This document shows, piece by piece, positions 17,636-26,597 of a stretch of DNA of 40,161 bases (positions are counted from its first letter, which is position 1; the number at the start of each line of letters is the position of its first letter). The stretch is from JBHJGS01 sp050331575 (GTDB taxonomy: Bacteria > Pseudomonadota > Alphaproteobacteria > Sphingomonadales > Rhodothalassiaceae). The notes below the pieces were generated by a model. That model saw nothing but the letters and a program-made list of their open reading frames with translations. It ran no database searches and had not been told where the DNA came from. Both the position numbers and the translations under genes were made by a program. Location of the stretch: contig JBHJGS010000030.1 in assembly GCA_050331575.1 (NCBI GenBank), forward strand, positions 1-40,161, read 5' to 3'.

Positions 17636-19347
17636 CCCTGCGCGTCGCGCGGCAGCATCACGGTAAAGCGCGCGCCTAAGACGCCGCCTTGGGCGTCCAG
17701 TCGGTTGTCCGCCTCGATGCGGCCGCCATGGGCTTCGACGATCTGGCGGGAGATCGACAAGCCAAGCCCGGAATGGGTCCCAAACGCCTCCATGCTCGGG
17801 CGTTCGGAATAAAAGCGGTCGAAGATCTTGTCCTCGGCGCCTTCGGGCAGGCCCGGACCTTGATCTTCCACCTCCAGCATCACCAGCCGGTGCATCTGGC
17901 GCAGCGAGCAGGTGACAGTGCCGCCCTCAGGCGAAAACGACATGGCATTGTCGATCAGATTGCAAATCACCTGGCTCAGGCGACTTTCCAGCCCCGGCAC
18001 CACGAACCGCTTACCGTCCTTGGCATTCAAGGCCAGGGACACATTGTGTTTGCCGCCAACGGTCTCATAGGCCTCGATCAAGGTCCGCATCAGCTGCACC
18101 AGGTCGACCGCCTCCATCTTGGAGCGAAGCAGTTCCGCATCCAGGCGCGAGGCGTCGGAGATATCCGTGATCAAGCGGTCCAGCCGCTTCACATCATCCT
18201 GGATGATCGCCAGCAGCTTCTCCTGCACATCCTTGCGGTCGGTCAGACGCAGGCTGTCCACCGCGGAGCGCAGCGAGCTCAGCGGATTTTTCAGTTCATG
18301 GCTGACATCGGCGGCGAACGCCTCGATGGCGCCGATCTGGCGATAAAGCGCGCGGGTCATCTCCGACAGCGAGCGCGACAGATCACCGATCTCATCGCGC
18401 CGATTGACAAATTCCGGGAAGCTTTCCTCCCGGCCGATGGCGTTGCGCACCTTTTCGGCCGCGCGGGCCAGGCGCCGGATCGGACGGGCGATCGTGCCGG
18501 CCAGAAACACGGTCATCAGCAAGGTCACGCCGAGGGAAACGCCGAACACGGTCAGGATCAAAAGCTGTTCTTCGCGCACAATGGCTTCGATATCGCTGGT
18601 GTCCGCCGACAGCACCAGCACCCCCAAGACCTGGCGAAAGCGCTGGACCGGCTGAGCCACCGACAAGATCAACACACCGGACGGGTGCCGCCGGATCGAC
18701 TGCGCCGGCTCGCCGCTCAACGCCGTGGTCGCTTCGGCAAAATCCCACGCGCTCATATCCGGTCGCTCTTCTGCCAGGGCATAGCCCGCGTCCGGCGTGA
18801 TCCGAGCCAGAAAGGCGTCGACGGTACTGCTGATCCGGTCGCGCAAGCTTGGATCGGTGTTCAGCGGCGGCAGCAGTTGCACCCGAACCCCGGCATCGGG
18901 CCCGGTGAGGCGGCTGTCGGCGATGAGCTGACCGGAGGTATCGAACAAGCGGCCGCGATTGTCGGTCGGACCGACCAGCCGGGCGATGATCGAGCGGGCA
19001 GGCACTGGCGAAATTTCTGAACTTTCCGGCCCCCCGGTGGCGGATTCGCCGATCGCGCCCGCGATGATCTGCGCCTCCACCGCCAGCGTCTCCAGCCGCT
19101 TCTGGATCAGATTGTCCTCAAACTGGGCGAGATACAACACGCCACCGCCCAGAATGCCCAGCGCAATGACATTGACACCGAGGATCCGGAGCGTTAGCGG
19201 CGAAATCCGCCAGCTGCGCCGCCTAGAATTCTTTAAACCTGTAGCCGACCCCGTAGAGGGTTTCGATCGCCGAGAAGTCCGGGTCGACCGAGCGGAACTT
19301 CTTGCGGAGCCGCTTAATATGGCTGTCGATCGTTCGGTCATCGACAT
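17632..19347 (-). CDS. chvG: Sensor histidine kinase ChvG/ExoS type
   Basis: In the frame as drawn, a transmembrane helix at about residues 53-74 precedes a periplasmic sensing region (75-268). A second helix at 271-290 leads into a HAMP segment, then HisKA with His350 in ADVSHELKNPLSS, then the ATP-binding domain with NLIDNAMSF, DQGPGLPEG and GLGLSISRQIVEAHGG. Partner ChvI is encoded just upstream. In rhizobia and Agrobacterium the pair responds to acid and envelope signals. The start is uncertain: the only in-frame ATGs (19347, 19341) lie 118-124 bases inside chvI, with no good ribosome site. No ATG, GTG or TTG occurs between them and the first helix. Confidence 0.9.
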   Translation of the reverse strand: MSMTERSTAILSGSARSSARSTRTSRRSKPSTGSATGLKNSRRRSWRISPLTLRILGVNVIALGILGGGVLYLAQFEDNLIQKRLETLAVEAQIIAGAIGESATGGPESSEISPVPARSIIARLVGPTDNRGRLFDTSGQLIADSRLTGPDAGVRVQLLPPLNTDPSLRDRISSTVDAFLARITPDAGYALAEERPDMSAWDFAEATTALSGEPAQSIRRHPSGVLILSVAQPVQRFRQVLGVLVLSADTSDIEAIVREEQLLILTVFGVSLGVTLLMTVFLAGTIARPIRRLARAAEKVRNAIGREESFPEFVNRRDEIGDLSRSLSEMTRALYRQIGAIEAFAADVSHELKNPLSSLRSAVDSLRLTDRKDVQEKLLAIIQDDVKRLDRLITDISDASRLDAELLRSKMEAVDLVQLMRTLIEAYETVGGKHNVSLALNAKDGKRFVVPGLESRLSQVICNLIDNAMSFSPEGGTVTCSLRQMHRLVMLEVEDQGPGLPEGAEDKIFDRFYSERPSMEAFGTHSGLGLSISRQIVEAHGGRIEADNRLDAQGGVLGARFTVMLPRDAQG

Positions 19348-19930
19348 AGATGTCGTCGGTATAGGCTGCGTCCATCAACTGATCGCGCGACTTTACATGG
19401 CCCGGGCGCACCGCCAAAGCCTGCAAAATGAGAAACTCCGTGACCGTCAAGGACACGTCCTGTTGTTTCCAGAGCACCCGGTGGCGTGCCGGGTCAAGCA
19501 TCAAATTGCCCCGCTCCAGCACCTCATCCTTTTGGGCCTGGCCCGTTTGCGGTTGCTGATTGGCCAGGCGCCGACGCAGCACCGCGCGGATTCGTTCGAT
19601 CAACAGACGTTGAGAGAAGGGTTTGCCGATATAATCGTCCGCGCCCATCTTCAGACCGAGCAGCTCGTCGATCTCATCGTCCTTGGAGGTCAGGAAGATC
19701 ACCGGCATGGCGGTCACTTCGCGCAGCCGGCGCAACAGCTCCATGCCGTCCAGCCGCGGCATCTTGATGTCCAGCACCGCCAGATCGGCAGGCTTTTCCG
19801 TCAGCGCGGCCAGCGCCTTTTCGCCGTCGGGATAGGTGCGCACCCGAAAGCCTTCGGATTCCAAGGCGACGGTGACGGAGGTGAGGATATTGCGGTCATC
19901 ATCGACCAGGGCAATCGTATCGGACATCAT
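19223..19930 (-). CDS. chvI: Response regulator ChvI, OmpR family
   Basis: The receiver domain begins TIALVDDDRNILTSV, the ChvI hallmark. The acceptor aspartate is in VLDIKMPRLDG (Asp53 if counted from the second Met), followed by FLTSKDDE with the conserved Thr/Ser and DYIGKPFS with the conserved Lys. The C-terminal winged helix has the DNA-recognition segment DRTIDSHIKRLRKKF and ends YGVGYRFKEF. Two adjacent ATGs (19930, 19927) follow GAGA and either could be used; the longer ORF start at 19954 adds unrelated residues. It heads the chvI-chvG-hprK-rapZ-EIIA-HPr cluster and diverges from pckA, as in Agrobacterium and Sinorhizobium. Confidence 0.95.
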   Translation of the reverse strand: MMSDTIALVDDDRNILTSVTVALESEGFRVRTYPDGEKALAALTEKPADLAVLDIKMPRLDGMELLRRLREVTAMPVIFLTSKDDEIDELLGLKMGADDYIGKPFSQRLLIERIRAVLRRRLANQQPQTGQAQKDEVLERGNLMLDPARHRVLWKQQDVSLTVTEFLILQALAVRPGHVKSRDQLMDAAYTDDIYVDDRTIDSHIKRLRKKFRSVDPDFSAIETLYGVGYRFKEF

Positions 19931-20222
19931 CTGGATCTCTTTCCCACTAGGCACGAAACGCTTCGGCCGCTGATGAGTTCAGTCTATGGACGTCTGCCGT
20001 CGGCGGATTTCGCCTTTGATCTGACCCTTGCGCGCGCTTCAGGCATCCGCACGACCGGAATGTGGCAAGGTGAAGACGATGACGCCGGTTCGCGCGGTCC
20101 CCGCCGCTTGATTTTCCGGTGCCCGGCAGGCACTCCTGCCCGGGGACAAACATAAACAACACCGCCTTATATCGGCCCGCGCATGAGGCCGTCCAGGGCA
20201 TCCTTCGTGGGAGACGAGAACA
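19931..20222. promoter_or_regulatory. Divergent chvI/pckA control region
   Basis: This 292-base gap separates the divergent starts of chvI and pckA and must hold both promoters. I see no convincing sigma-70 boxes or repeated operator by eye. The pckA ribosome site GGGAGA lies about eight bases before its ATG. Control of pckA by ChvI is plausible from the gene arrangement, but I cannot point to a site. Confidence 0.4.
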
Positions 20223-21824
20223 ATGACCGATCACGGCCCGGCGATCAGCCGCTTTGGGTTGGACAGGCTGGGGCTGGCGCCCAAGGCCGCCCATTGGAAT
20301 CTGGACACAGCACCCTTGTATGAGCAAGCGCTGCTGCGCGGCGAGGCGCAATTGGCCAAGGACGGGCCCTTGGTGGTCGACACGCGGCCCCATACCGGCC
20401 GCTCCGCCGCAGACAAGTTCATTGTCGACAATCAGGCCAGCCATGACACGGTCTGGTGGGGCCCGGTCAACAAGCCGATGGCGCAGGAGGCGTTCGACGG
20501 TCTATTCCAGCGCATGGTCGCCCATTTGAACGCGCGCGAGGTGTTTGTGCAGGACCTGCAAGGCGGCGCCCATGCCGATTACCGCCTGAATGTGCGGGTG
20601 ATCACCGAAACCGCCTGGCATTCCTTGTTCGCGCGCACCATGCTGGTGCGGCCGAAGCGGGCCGGTTTGGAGGCGTTCGAGCCGGGCTTCACCGTGCTGC
20701 ACGCCCCGGACTTCACCGCCGATCCGGCCATCGACGGCACCCGCAGCGACACCGTGATCGCCCTGGATTTCCTGCGCCGGATCATTCTGATCGGCGGCAC
20801 CAAATATGCCGGCGAGATCAAGAAGTCGGTCTTTTCCGTGCTGAATTTCCTGCTGCCCGCCCAAGGCGTGATGCCGATGCACTGTTCGGCCAATATGAGT
20901 GCCGATGGCGATGTGGCGGTGTTCTTCGGCCTGTCCGGCACCGGCAAGACGACCCTGTCAGCCGACCCGGACCGCATGCTGATCGGCGATGACGAACATG
21001 GCTGGGCCGATGATGGCGTGTTCAATTTCGAGGGCGGCTGTTACGCCAAGATGATCCGGCTCAATCCGGTGGCCGAGCCGCAAATCTTTGCCACCACCCG
21101 GCGCTTCGGCACGGTGCTGGAGAATGTCGTGATGGATCCGTCCACACGGGAACTGGACTTGGATGATGCCGCCATCGCGGAGAATTCCCGCGGCGCCTAT
21201 CCGGTGCAGTTCATCGACAATCACTGCAAGGCCAATTGCGGCGGCGTGCCCAAGACGATCATCATGCTGACCGCCGATGCGTTCGGCGTGTTGCCGCCGA
21301 TCGCCCAGCTCAGCCCCAGCCAGGCGATGTATCATTTCCTGTCCGGCTATACCGCCAAGGTGGCCGGCACCGAAATCGGCGTGAAGGAGCCGCAGGCGAC
21401 CTTCTCCACTTGCTTCGGCGCGCCCTTCATGCCGCGCCACCCCTCCGTCTACGGCAATCTGCTGCGCGACCGCATTGCCGCAGCCGGGGTGTGGTGCTGG
21501 CTGATCAACACCGGCTGGACCGGCGGCGAGTATGGCGTCGGCCGGCGCATGCCGATCCAGGAAACCCGCACCATGCTGAACGCCGCCCTCAGCGGCAGGC
21601 TGGACGGTGCGGCGATGCGCAAGGATCCGCATTTCGGCTTTGATGTGCCGGTGGAGGTGCCAGGCGTCGATCAGACCCTGCTTAACCCCCGCGGGACCTG
21701 GAGCGATCCGGCCGCCTATGATGCCAAGGCCCGCCATCTGGTCTCGCTGTTCGTGGAGAATTTCCGCCGCTTCGAAGACCATGTCGACGCCGAGGTCCAA
21801 GCCGCCTCCCCCAGCGCCGCGTGA
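20223..21824 (+). CDS. pckA: Phosphoenolpyruvate carboxykinase (ATP)
   Basis: The enzyme converts oxaloacetate and ATP to PEP, ADP and CO2, the first step of gluconeogenesis. The 533-residue protein has the Arg-bearing substrate loop TGRSAADKFIV near the N terminus, IGGTKYAGEIKKSVF, the PEPCK-specific P-loop FFGLSGTGKTTLS, and the metal site IGDDEHGW followed by FNFEGGCYAK. NTGWTGGEYGVGRRM is near the C terminus. The ATG has GGGAGA upstream. Together with ppdK and ppsR in this window it places three players of the PEP/pyruvate/oxaloacetate node close to the origin. Confidence 0.97.
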   Translation: MTDHGPAISRFGLDRLGLAPKAAHWNLDTAPLYEQALLRGEAQLAKDGPLVVDTRPHTGRSAADKFIVDNQASHDTVWWGPVNKPMAQEAFDGLFQRMVAHLNAREVFVQDLQGGAHADYRLNVRVITETAWHSLFARTMLVRPKRAGLEAFEPGFTVLHAPDFTADPAIDGTRSDTVIALDFLRRIILIGGTKYAGEIKKSVFSVLNFLLPAQGVMPMHCSANMSADGDVAVFFGLSGTGKTTLSADPDRMLIGDDEHGWADDGVFNFEGGCYAKMIRLNPVAEPQIFATTRRFGTVLENVVMDPSTRELDLDDAAIAENSRGAYPVQFIDNHCKANCGGVPKTIIMLTADAFGVLPPIAQLSPSQAMYHFLSGYTAKVAGTEIGVKEPQATFSTCFGAPFMPRHPSVYGNLLRDRIAAAGVWCWLINTGWTGGEYGVGRRMPIQETRTMLNAALSGRLDGAAMRKDPHFGFDVPVEVPGVDQTLLNPRGTWSDPAAYDAKARHLVSLFVENFRRFEDHVDAEVQAASPSAA

Positions 21825-21981
21825 GGCCGCCCGTCCGGGTCGGTCGTGCAGCCCGGCCACCCCCGGGCGCCCTGGCCCGCGACATCCTGCGGCCCATGAA
21901 TTTTTCGTTGGGCCCTTTCATGGGGAGGCCGGCTGGCTCATTATGGGCGGACCGATTGGATCGAGGGGTGGTGCGCGCGTC

Positions 21982-22488
21982 ATGGGCCGCGGCAAGCTGG
22001 ATTTCGGATTTCCGCGCTGGAGCGGCTATGGCCGCGAGACCGAGGCGGTGAAGGTGCGTGTGTGCGACGCCGAAGGCTGCACCGAGCGCGCCGACCATCC
22101 CGCGCGCAAATCGCCCAATTCCAACGAGAAATGGTGGTTTTGCGAGCGCCACGCCGCGGAATATAATCGCAATTGGGACTTTTTCCGCGGCATGTCCGCC
22201 GAACAGGCCGAGCGATTTCGCCGCGAAGAGGCGCAGTCCGCCCACACCCAGGCCGATCCGTGGCGCTGGGAAGGCCCGGAATCTGACGGCTTGAGCCGCG
22301 CCGAACGGGATGCCTGGGCACAGCTGGAGCTGGAACCCGGCGCCGATGCCCCCGCCGTCAAGGCGCAATATCGCCGGCTGGCCAAGCAATATCACCCCGA
22401 CCGCAATCCCGGCGACGCCGAGGCACGGGCGCGCTTCCACCAAATTCAGGCGGCCTATGACTTCTTGAGCGTGCGCCTGAGCGCCTGA
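21982..22488 (+). CDS. J-domain protein with N-terminal cysteine region
   Basis: The C-terminal 60 residues are a DnaJ J-domain: AWAQLELEPGADAPAVKAQYRRLAKQ leads into YHPDRNPGD, with the HPD tripeptide at 138-140, then ARFHQIQAAYDFLS. The J-domain should stimulate an Hsp70. The N-terminal part is typical of a conserved alphaproteobacterial family: cysteines Cys28, Cys33 and Cys54 with His57 in CDAEGC...WWFCERHAAEYN, perhaps a metal site. The start is not certain; the ATG at 21982 begins MGRGKLDFGFPRWSGYG, and one at 21943 would add 13 residues. Neither has an ideal ribosome site. Confidence 0.85.
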   Translation: MGRGKLDFGFPRWSGYGRETEAVKVRVCDAEGCTERADHPARKSPNSNEKWWFCERHAAEYNRNWDFFRGMSAEQAERFRREEAQSAHTQADPWRWEGPESDGLSRAERDAWAQLELEPGADAPAVKAQYRRLAKQYHPDRNPGDAEARARFHQIQAAYDFLSVRLSA

Positions 22489-22556
22489 GCCTTGCCCGCT
22501 GCCGCGCTTCCGGCTAAGCGGCGTCTGTCATAAAATCATCAAACGGGGTTGGGGCG

Positions 22557-23915
22557 ATGGCGACGGCTGCGCACGAGAATTGGTCTTCCCGCAGTGCCTT
22601 CATTTTGGCGGCGATCGGCTCGGCGGTGGGGCTGGGCAATGTCTGGGGCTTTCCGTTCGAGGCGGGTGCCGGCGGCGGTGGCGCCTTCGTGCTGATCTAT
22701 CTGGCCTTCGTGTTCGCCATCGGCTGGCCGGTCATGGTCGCAGAACTAGCGCTGGGCCGGCGCGGCCATCTGGCCCCGCCCAATGCCGTGGCCAAGGTGG
22801 CGCGCGAGGCCGGCCGCTCGACCGCCTGGTCGGTGATCGGCTGGCTAGGCGTGATCGGCGCCTTTCTGGTGCTGAGCTTTTACTCCGTCGTCGCCGGCTG
22901 GACGCTCAGTTACATGGTCGATGCCTTTGTCGGCACGTTGAACGGTTTTGACGGCGCCAGCTCCGTGGAGCATTTCACCGGCCTGATCGCCAGCCCCGCG
23001 CTCAATCTTCTGTGGCACACCATCTTCATGGGCATCACCATCCTGGTGGTCGCCCGCGGCATCAATGACGGGCTGGAACAGGCGGTGACATGGCTGATGC
23101 CTGCCTTGTTCGTGCTGTTGGTGGGCCTGGTATTCGGCTCGCTGATCGTGGGCGATGCCTCTGCGGCGGTGGATTTTCTGTTCAAACCGGATTTCTCCAA
23201 GGTCACCATCACCACGGTGATCAAGGCGCTGGGCCAGGCCTTCTTCTCCCTGTCGCTGGGTCTGGGGGCGATCCTGGCCTATGGCGCCTATGTGCCGCGC
23301 GAAGTGTCGCTGTCCCGCTCCGCGCTGATCATCTGTTCCGCGGACACCGCCGTGGCGATGCTGGCGGGGCTGGCGGTGTTCCCCATCGTGTTCCGCTTCG
23401 GGCTGGATGCCGCCGCCGGGCCCGGTCTGGTGTTCATCACCCTGCCGATTGCGTTTGCCCAGATGCCGCTGGGCTGGCTGTTCGGTGGCGCCTTCTTTCT
23501 GCTGCTGGCCGTGGCCGCGCTGACCTCGGCGATCTCGCTGCTGGAGCCCAGTGTTGCCTGGCTGGAGGAGAATCGGGGCTTGAGCCGGATCAAGGCCGGC
23601 ATCGGGGCAGGCGTTGCCGTGTTCCTGGTCGGCCTGGCCTCGGCGTTCAGCCAGGACGGCAATCTGCTCGCCTCGGTCAAGCCGTTCGGGGTCACCATCC
23701 TGGATTTCCTGGACAATCTCACCAAGCAATATTTCATCCCGATCGGCGGGCTGTTCATCTCCATCTTCGTGGGCTGGCGCTTGAGCCGGGCGACAATGCG
23801 CGATGAGTTGGCGCTGTTCTCCGAACGCGGCTTTCAGTTCTGGCGCTTCATGATCCGTTATGCCTGCCCGGTGGCGCTGGCCATCGTGTTCATCTCCGTG
23901 GCCTTCTTCAGCTGA
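22557..23915 (+). CDS. Sodium-dependent transporter of the NSS (SNF) family
   Basis: This 452-residue, hydrophobic protein has the classic first helix of the neurotransmitter:sodium symporter family, FILAAIGSAVGLGNVW, and the following GGGGAFVLIYLAFVFAIGWPVMVAELALGRRG. About eleven or twelve helices can be traced. Such proteins co-transport amino acids or related solutes with sodium. A notable feature is Gly31 in NVWGFPF, where LeuT and most relatives have Arg (LeuT Arg30), part of the extracellular gate. The next gene starts 16 bases on and is probably cotranscribed. The substrate is unknown. Confidence 0.92.
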   Translation: MATAAHENWSSRSAFILAAIGSAVGLGNVWGFPFEAGAGGGGAFVLIYLAFVFAIGWPVMVAELALGRRGHLAPPNAVAKVAREAGRSTAWSVIGWLGVIGAFLVLSFYSVVAGWTLSYMVDAFVGTLNGFDGASSVEHFTGLIASPALNLLWHTIFMGITILVVARGINDGLEQAVTWLMPALFVLLVGLVFGSLIVGDASAAVDFLFKPDFSKVTITTVIKALGQAFFSLSLGLGAILAYGAYVPREVSLSRSALIICSADTAVAMLAGLAVFPIVFRFGLDAAAGPGLVFITLPIAFAQMPLGWLFGGAFFLLLAVAALTSAISLLEPSVAWLEENRGLSRIKAGIGAGVAVFLVGLASAFSQDGNLLASVKPFGVTILDFLDNLTKQYFIPIGGLFISIFVGWRLSRATMRDELALFSERGFQFWRFMIRYACPVALAIVFISVAFFS

Positions 23916-23931
23916 GGCCGGCGGCGGCGGG

Positions 23932-24516
23932 ATGAGCCTGACCGAGCACCTGCTTTACGCCCTCTTGTGGCTGAGTTTTGGGGCCGGTCATTCCGTGCTG
24001 GCGCGGCCATCGATCAAAGCGCGGCTGATCCCGCTGCTCGGCCGGCGCTATCGGCTGGTCTATAATCTGCTTGCCTTGGGCCATATTGCCTTGGTCCTGG
24101 GCCTTGGCCGGATTTGTCTTGCGGCTGAGCGGGTCTGGCTGGTGCCCGCCGGCTGGCCGCGCTTGGCTCTGGCCGCGCTCAGCCTGGCCGGTCTTATCGT
24201 GCTGATCTTGGCGCTGAGACGCTATGATCTCGATGATTTCTCCGGCTTGGCGCATCTGAAGGGCCGCCCGCCCGACGCCGCGCCGCTGCAGCTTAGCGGT
24301 CTGCATGCGCGGGTCCGCCATCCGCTCTATACTGGGCTGTTCATGCTCTTGTGGGGCCAGGCGGTGGACGCGTTTGGCCTGGCCACGGCCATCTGGGGCA
24401 GCCTTTACCTGCTGATTGGGACCTGGTTGGAGGAACGCGCCCTTGTGGCCCGCTTTGGTGCAGCCTACCAAGACTATCGCCGACGCGTTCCGGCCTTTAT
24501 TCCGCGATTATTCTGA
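23932..24516 (+). CDS. Membrane protein of the isoprenylcysteine methyltransferase/NnrU-like group
   Basis: A 194-residue protein with about five hydrophobic segments. The C-terminal part has the family signature: VRHPLYTGLFMLLWG, then a helix, then EERALVARFGAAYQDYRRRVPAFIPR. This RHPxY...EE...Y.xY pattern binds SAM in ICMT/PEMT-type membrane methyltransferases; NnrU-like proteins share it without a proven activity. The N-terminal region has FGAGHSVLARPSIK, typical of the bacterial group. It starts 16 bases after the NSS transporter and ends tail to tail with the next gene, two bases apart. Substrate unknown. Confidence 0.8.
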   Translation: MSLTEHLLYALLWLSFGAGHSVLARPSIKARLIPLLGRRYRLVYNLLALGHIALVLGLGRICLAAERVWLVPAGWPRLALAALSLAGLIVLILALRRYDLDDFSGLAHLKGRPPDAAPLQLSGLHARVRHPLYTGLFMLLWGQAVDAFGLATAIWGSLYLLIGTWLEERALVARFGAAYQDYRRRVPAFIPRLF

Positions 24517-24518
24517 GG

Positions 24519-25220
24519 CTATTTCAACTGATTGGCCAGAAACTCGGCGGTGCGCTGATTGGCCAGGGCTGCGGCATGCTTATCTTCGTGGGTGCCGCCG
24601 GGGCGGGCGAACGCATGGTCGACGCCAGCATAGTCGTACAGCGTCACCTTGGGATGATCCTCCAGGCCCTCATGCATCGCCGCCTGTGCGGCCTTGTCGA
24701 CGAAGCCGTCTTCCTCGGCGATGTGCAGGATCACCGGCGTTTGGATTTTGCTGGCCTCGTCGAGCTTTTCATGGATGCCGACCCCGTAATAGCCGACCGC
24801 GGCATCCGGATCGGTGCGTGCCGCTGTCAGATAGGCCAACAGCCCGCCCAAACAGAAACCGATGACGCCAACCTTGCCCGTGCAGGCGGCGTGATTGCGC
24901 AGCGTGTCGATGGTGGCGGCGATATCCTCGATGCCCTTGTCGACATCGAAACCCTTATAAAGCTCGAAGGCGCGGGCCCAGTCCTGCTCCGTCTTGTCAG
25001 TCAGCTGGATGCCCGGCTCCTGGCGCCAGAACAGATCCGGGCACACCGCCAGATAGCCCTGGGTCGCCAGATCGTGGCAGATCTCCCGCATGGCCGCATT
25101 GACACCGAAGATTTCCTGAATGGCGATGACCGCCGGGGCCGCGGTTTCATCCGGTTCGGCGACAAAGCATTGAAAGCTGCCGCTGCCGTCGCGGGCGGGA
25201 ATGGTCAGCGTATCGGTCAT
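24519..25220 (-). CDS. Dienelactone hydrolase family protein
   Basis: An alpha/beta hydrolase of 233 residues with the dienelactone hydrolase triad: Cys123 in IGFCLGG, Asp171 in AEEDGFV and His202 in GVDHAF. The conserved Glu36 in IQEIFG helps activate the cysteine. True dienelactone hydrolases open carboxymethylenebutenolide in chloroaromatic degradation, but the family is broad and no aromatic-pathway genes are present here, so the substrate is open. It has no signal peptide and is cytoplasmic. The ATG at 25220 is used; the frame opens two codons earlier with TTG. Confidence 0.93.
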   Translation of the reverse strand: MTDTLTIPARDGSGSFQCFVAEPDETAAPAVIAIQEIFGVNAAMREICHDLATQGYLAVCPDLFWRQEPGIQLTDKTEQDWARAFELYKGFDVDKGIEDIAATIDTLRNHAACTGKVGVIGFCLGGLLAYLTAARTDPDAAVGYYGVGIHEKLDEASKIQTPVILHIAEEDGFVDKAAQAAMHEGLEDHPKVTLYDYAGVDHAFARPGGTHEDKHAAALANQRTAEFLANQLK

Positions 25221-25361
25221 GGCCAAGGCTCCTGAAGGCGGGTCTGTTCACGGGCGCGTGAGCGTTGCCATAGCCGATTCGGCCGCGGCAGGAAAGGTGT
25301 GGGCTTGTTCCGCTGCAGCCGCTGGGCTAGCAGCAGCCGATCGTCTGAACCGGAGCGAACC

Positions 25362-26465
25362 ATGGGATTCAAATGCGGCATTGTCGGGCTGCCCAATGTC
25401 GGCAAATCGACGCTGTTCAATGCCTTGACCAACACCGCCGCTGCCGCCGCGGCGAACTACCCCTTCTGCACCATCGAGCCCAATGTCGGCGAGGTGCCGG
25501 TGCCCGATGCCCGGCTGGATCGGCTGGCCGATCTGGCCAAGTCCAAGCAGAAGATCGAAACCCGTCTGGCCTTTGTCGACATTGCCGGGCTGGTGCGCGG
25601 CGCGTCCAAGGGCGAGGGCTTGGGCAATCAGTTTCTGGCCAATATCCGCGAGGTGGATGCCATCGTGCATGTGCTGCGCTGTTTCGAGGATGACGATATC
25701 ACCCATGTCGCCGGCCAGGTTGACCCGATAGCCGACGCCGAGACGGTGGAAACCGAGCTGATGCTGGCCGATCTGGAAAGCCTGGAGAAGCGTCGGGGCA
25801 ATCTGGAACGGCGGGTGCGCGGTCAGGACAAGGAGGCGAAACGGGATCTGGAGCTGGTTGATCGAGCCATCGCCCTGCTGCAGGAGGGGCGCCCGGCGCG
25901 GGAGCTGCAGCCGACTGAGGAGGAGGAGGCCAAACGCCTGCGCATGTTGCAACTGCTGACCGCCAAGCCGATCTTGTATGTCTGCAATGTCGAAGAAGAC
26001 TCCGCGGCCGGCGGCAATGCCTTGTCCGCACGGGTCGAGGAGAAGGCCAAGGCCGAGGGGGCGCAGGTCGTGGTGATTTCGGCCGCGATCGAAGCGGAAA
26101 TCGCACAAATGGACAGTGACGCGGAAAAGCAGGAATTCCTGGCCAGCCTGGGGTTGGAGGAAACCGGCCTGGCCCGGATCATCCGTGCTGGATATCGGCT
26201 TTTGGGCCTGATCACCTTTTTCACCGCCGGGCCGAAAGAGGCTCGTGCCTGGACAGTGCCGGCTGGCGCCCGCGCCCCGCAGGCCGCCCGGGCCATTCAC
26301 ACCGATTTCGAGAAGGGCTTTATCCGCGCCGAGACCATCGCCTTTGAGGATTATGTCGCGCTGGGGGGCGAGAGCGGCGCCAAGGAGGCGGGGCGCATGC
26401 GCCTGGAGGGCAAGGACTATGTGGTTGCCGACGGCGATGTGATGCTGTTTCGCTTCGCGACCTGA
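25362..26465 (+). CDS. ychF: Redox-regulated ATPase/GTPase YchF (Obg family)
   Basis: The 367-residue protein is full length. MGFKCGIVGLPNVGKSTLFNALT carries the P-loop, NYPFCTIEPNVGEVPVPD is switch I, and DIAGLVRGASKGEGLGNQFL is switch II. A helical insert (about 130-200) precedes the C-terminal TGS-like part with FFTAGPKEARAWTV and HTDFEKGFIRAE. YchF prefers ATP over GTP in other bacteria and associates with ribosomes in translation and stress responses. The start has GGAG ten or so bases upstream. The 132-base gap to mnmG carries a parS site. Confidence 0.97.
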   Translation: MGFKCGIVGLPNVGKSTLFNALTNTAAAAAANYPFCTIEPNVGEVPVPDARLDRLADLAKSKQKIETRLAFVDIAGLVRGASKGEGLGNQFLANIREVDAIVHVLRCFEDDDITHVAGQVDPIADAETVETELMLADLESLEKRRGNLERRVRGQDKEAKRDLELVDRAIALLQEGRPARELQPTEEEEAKRLRMLQLLTAKPILYVCNVEEDSAAGGNALSARVEEKAKAEGAQVVVISAAIEAEIAQMDSDAEKQEFLASLGLEETGLARIIRAGYRLLGLITFFTAGPKEARAWTVPAGARAPQAARAIHTDFEKGFIRAETIAFEDYVALGGESGAKEAGRMRLEGKDYVVADGDVMLFRFAT

Positions 26466-26473
26466 GCGCGGGG

Positions 26474-26489
26474 TGTTTCACGTGGAACA
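26474..26489. promoter_or_regulatory. parS centromere site 1
   Basis: TGTTTCACGTGGAACA is a near-perfect 16-bp palindrome that fits the conserved ParB-binding parS consensus TGTTNCACGTGAAACA when read on the minus strand. It lies in the ychF-mnmG gap, about 3.4 kb before parB, the distance range expected for chromosomal parS. ParB should load here and spread. An identical site in the opposite orientation is at 27988. Confidence 0.93.
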
Positions 26490-26597
26490 TGGCCGGCCGC
26501 TCCCCTACCCGATCACAGGGGGCGAGGCACTTCCCAACCGGGGCTCACTGCGCTTTGCTTTGACAGGGCCAAGACCCCTGCCCTACATCGCTGAGCC

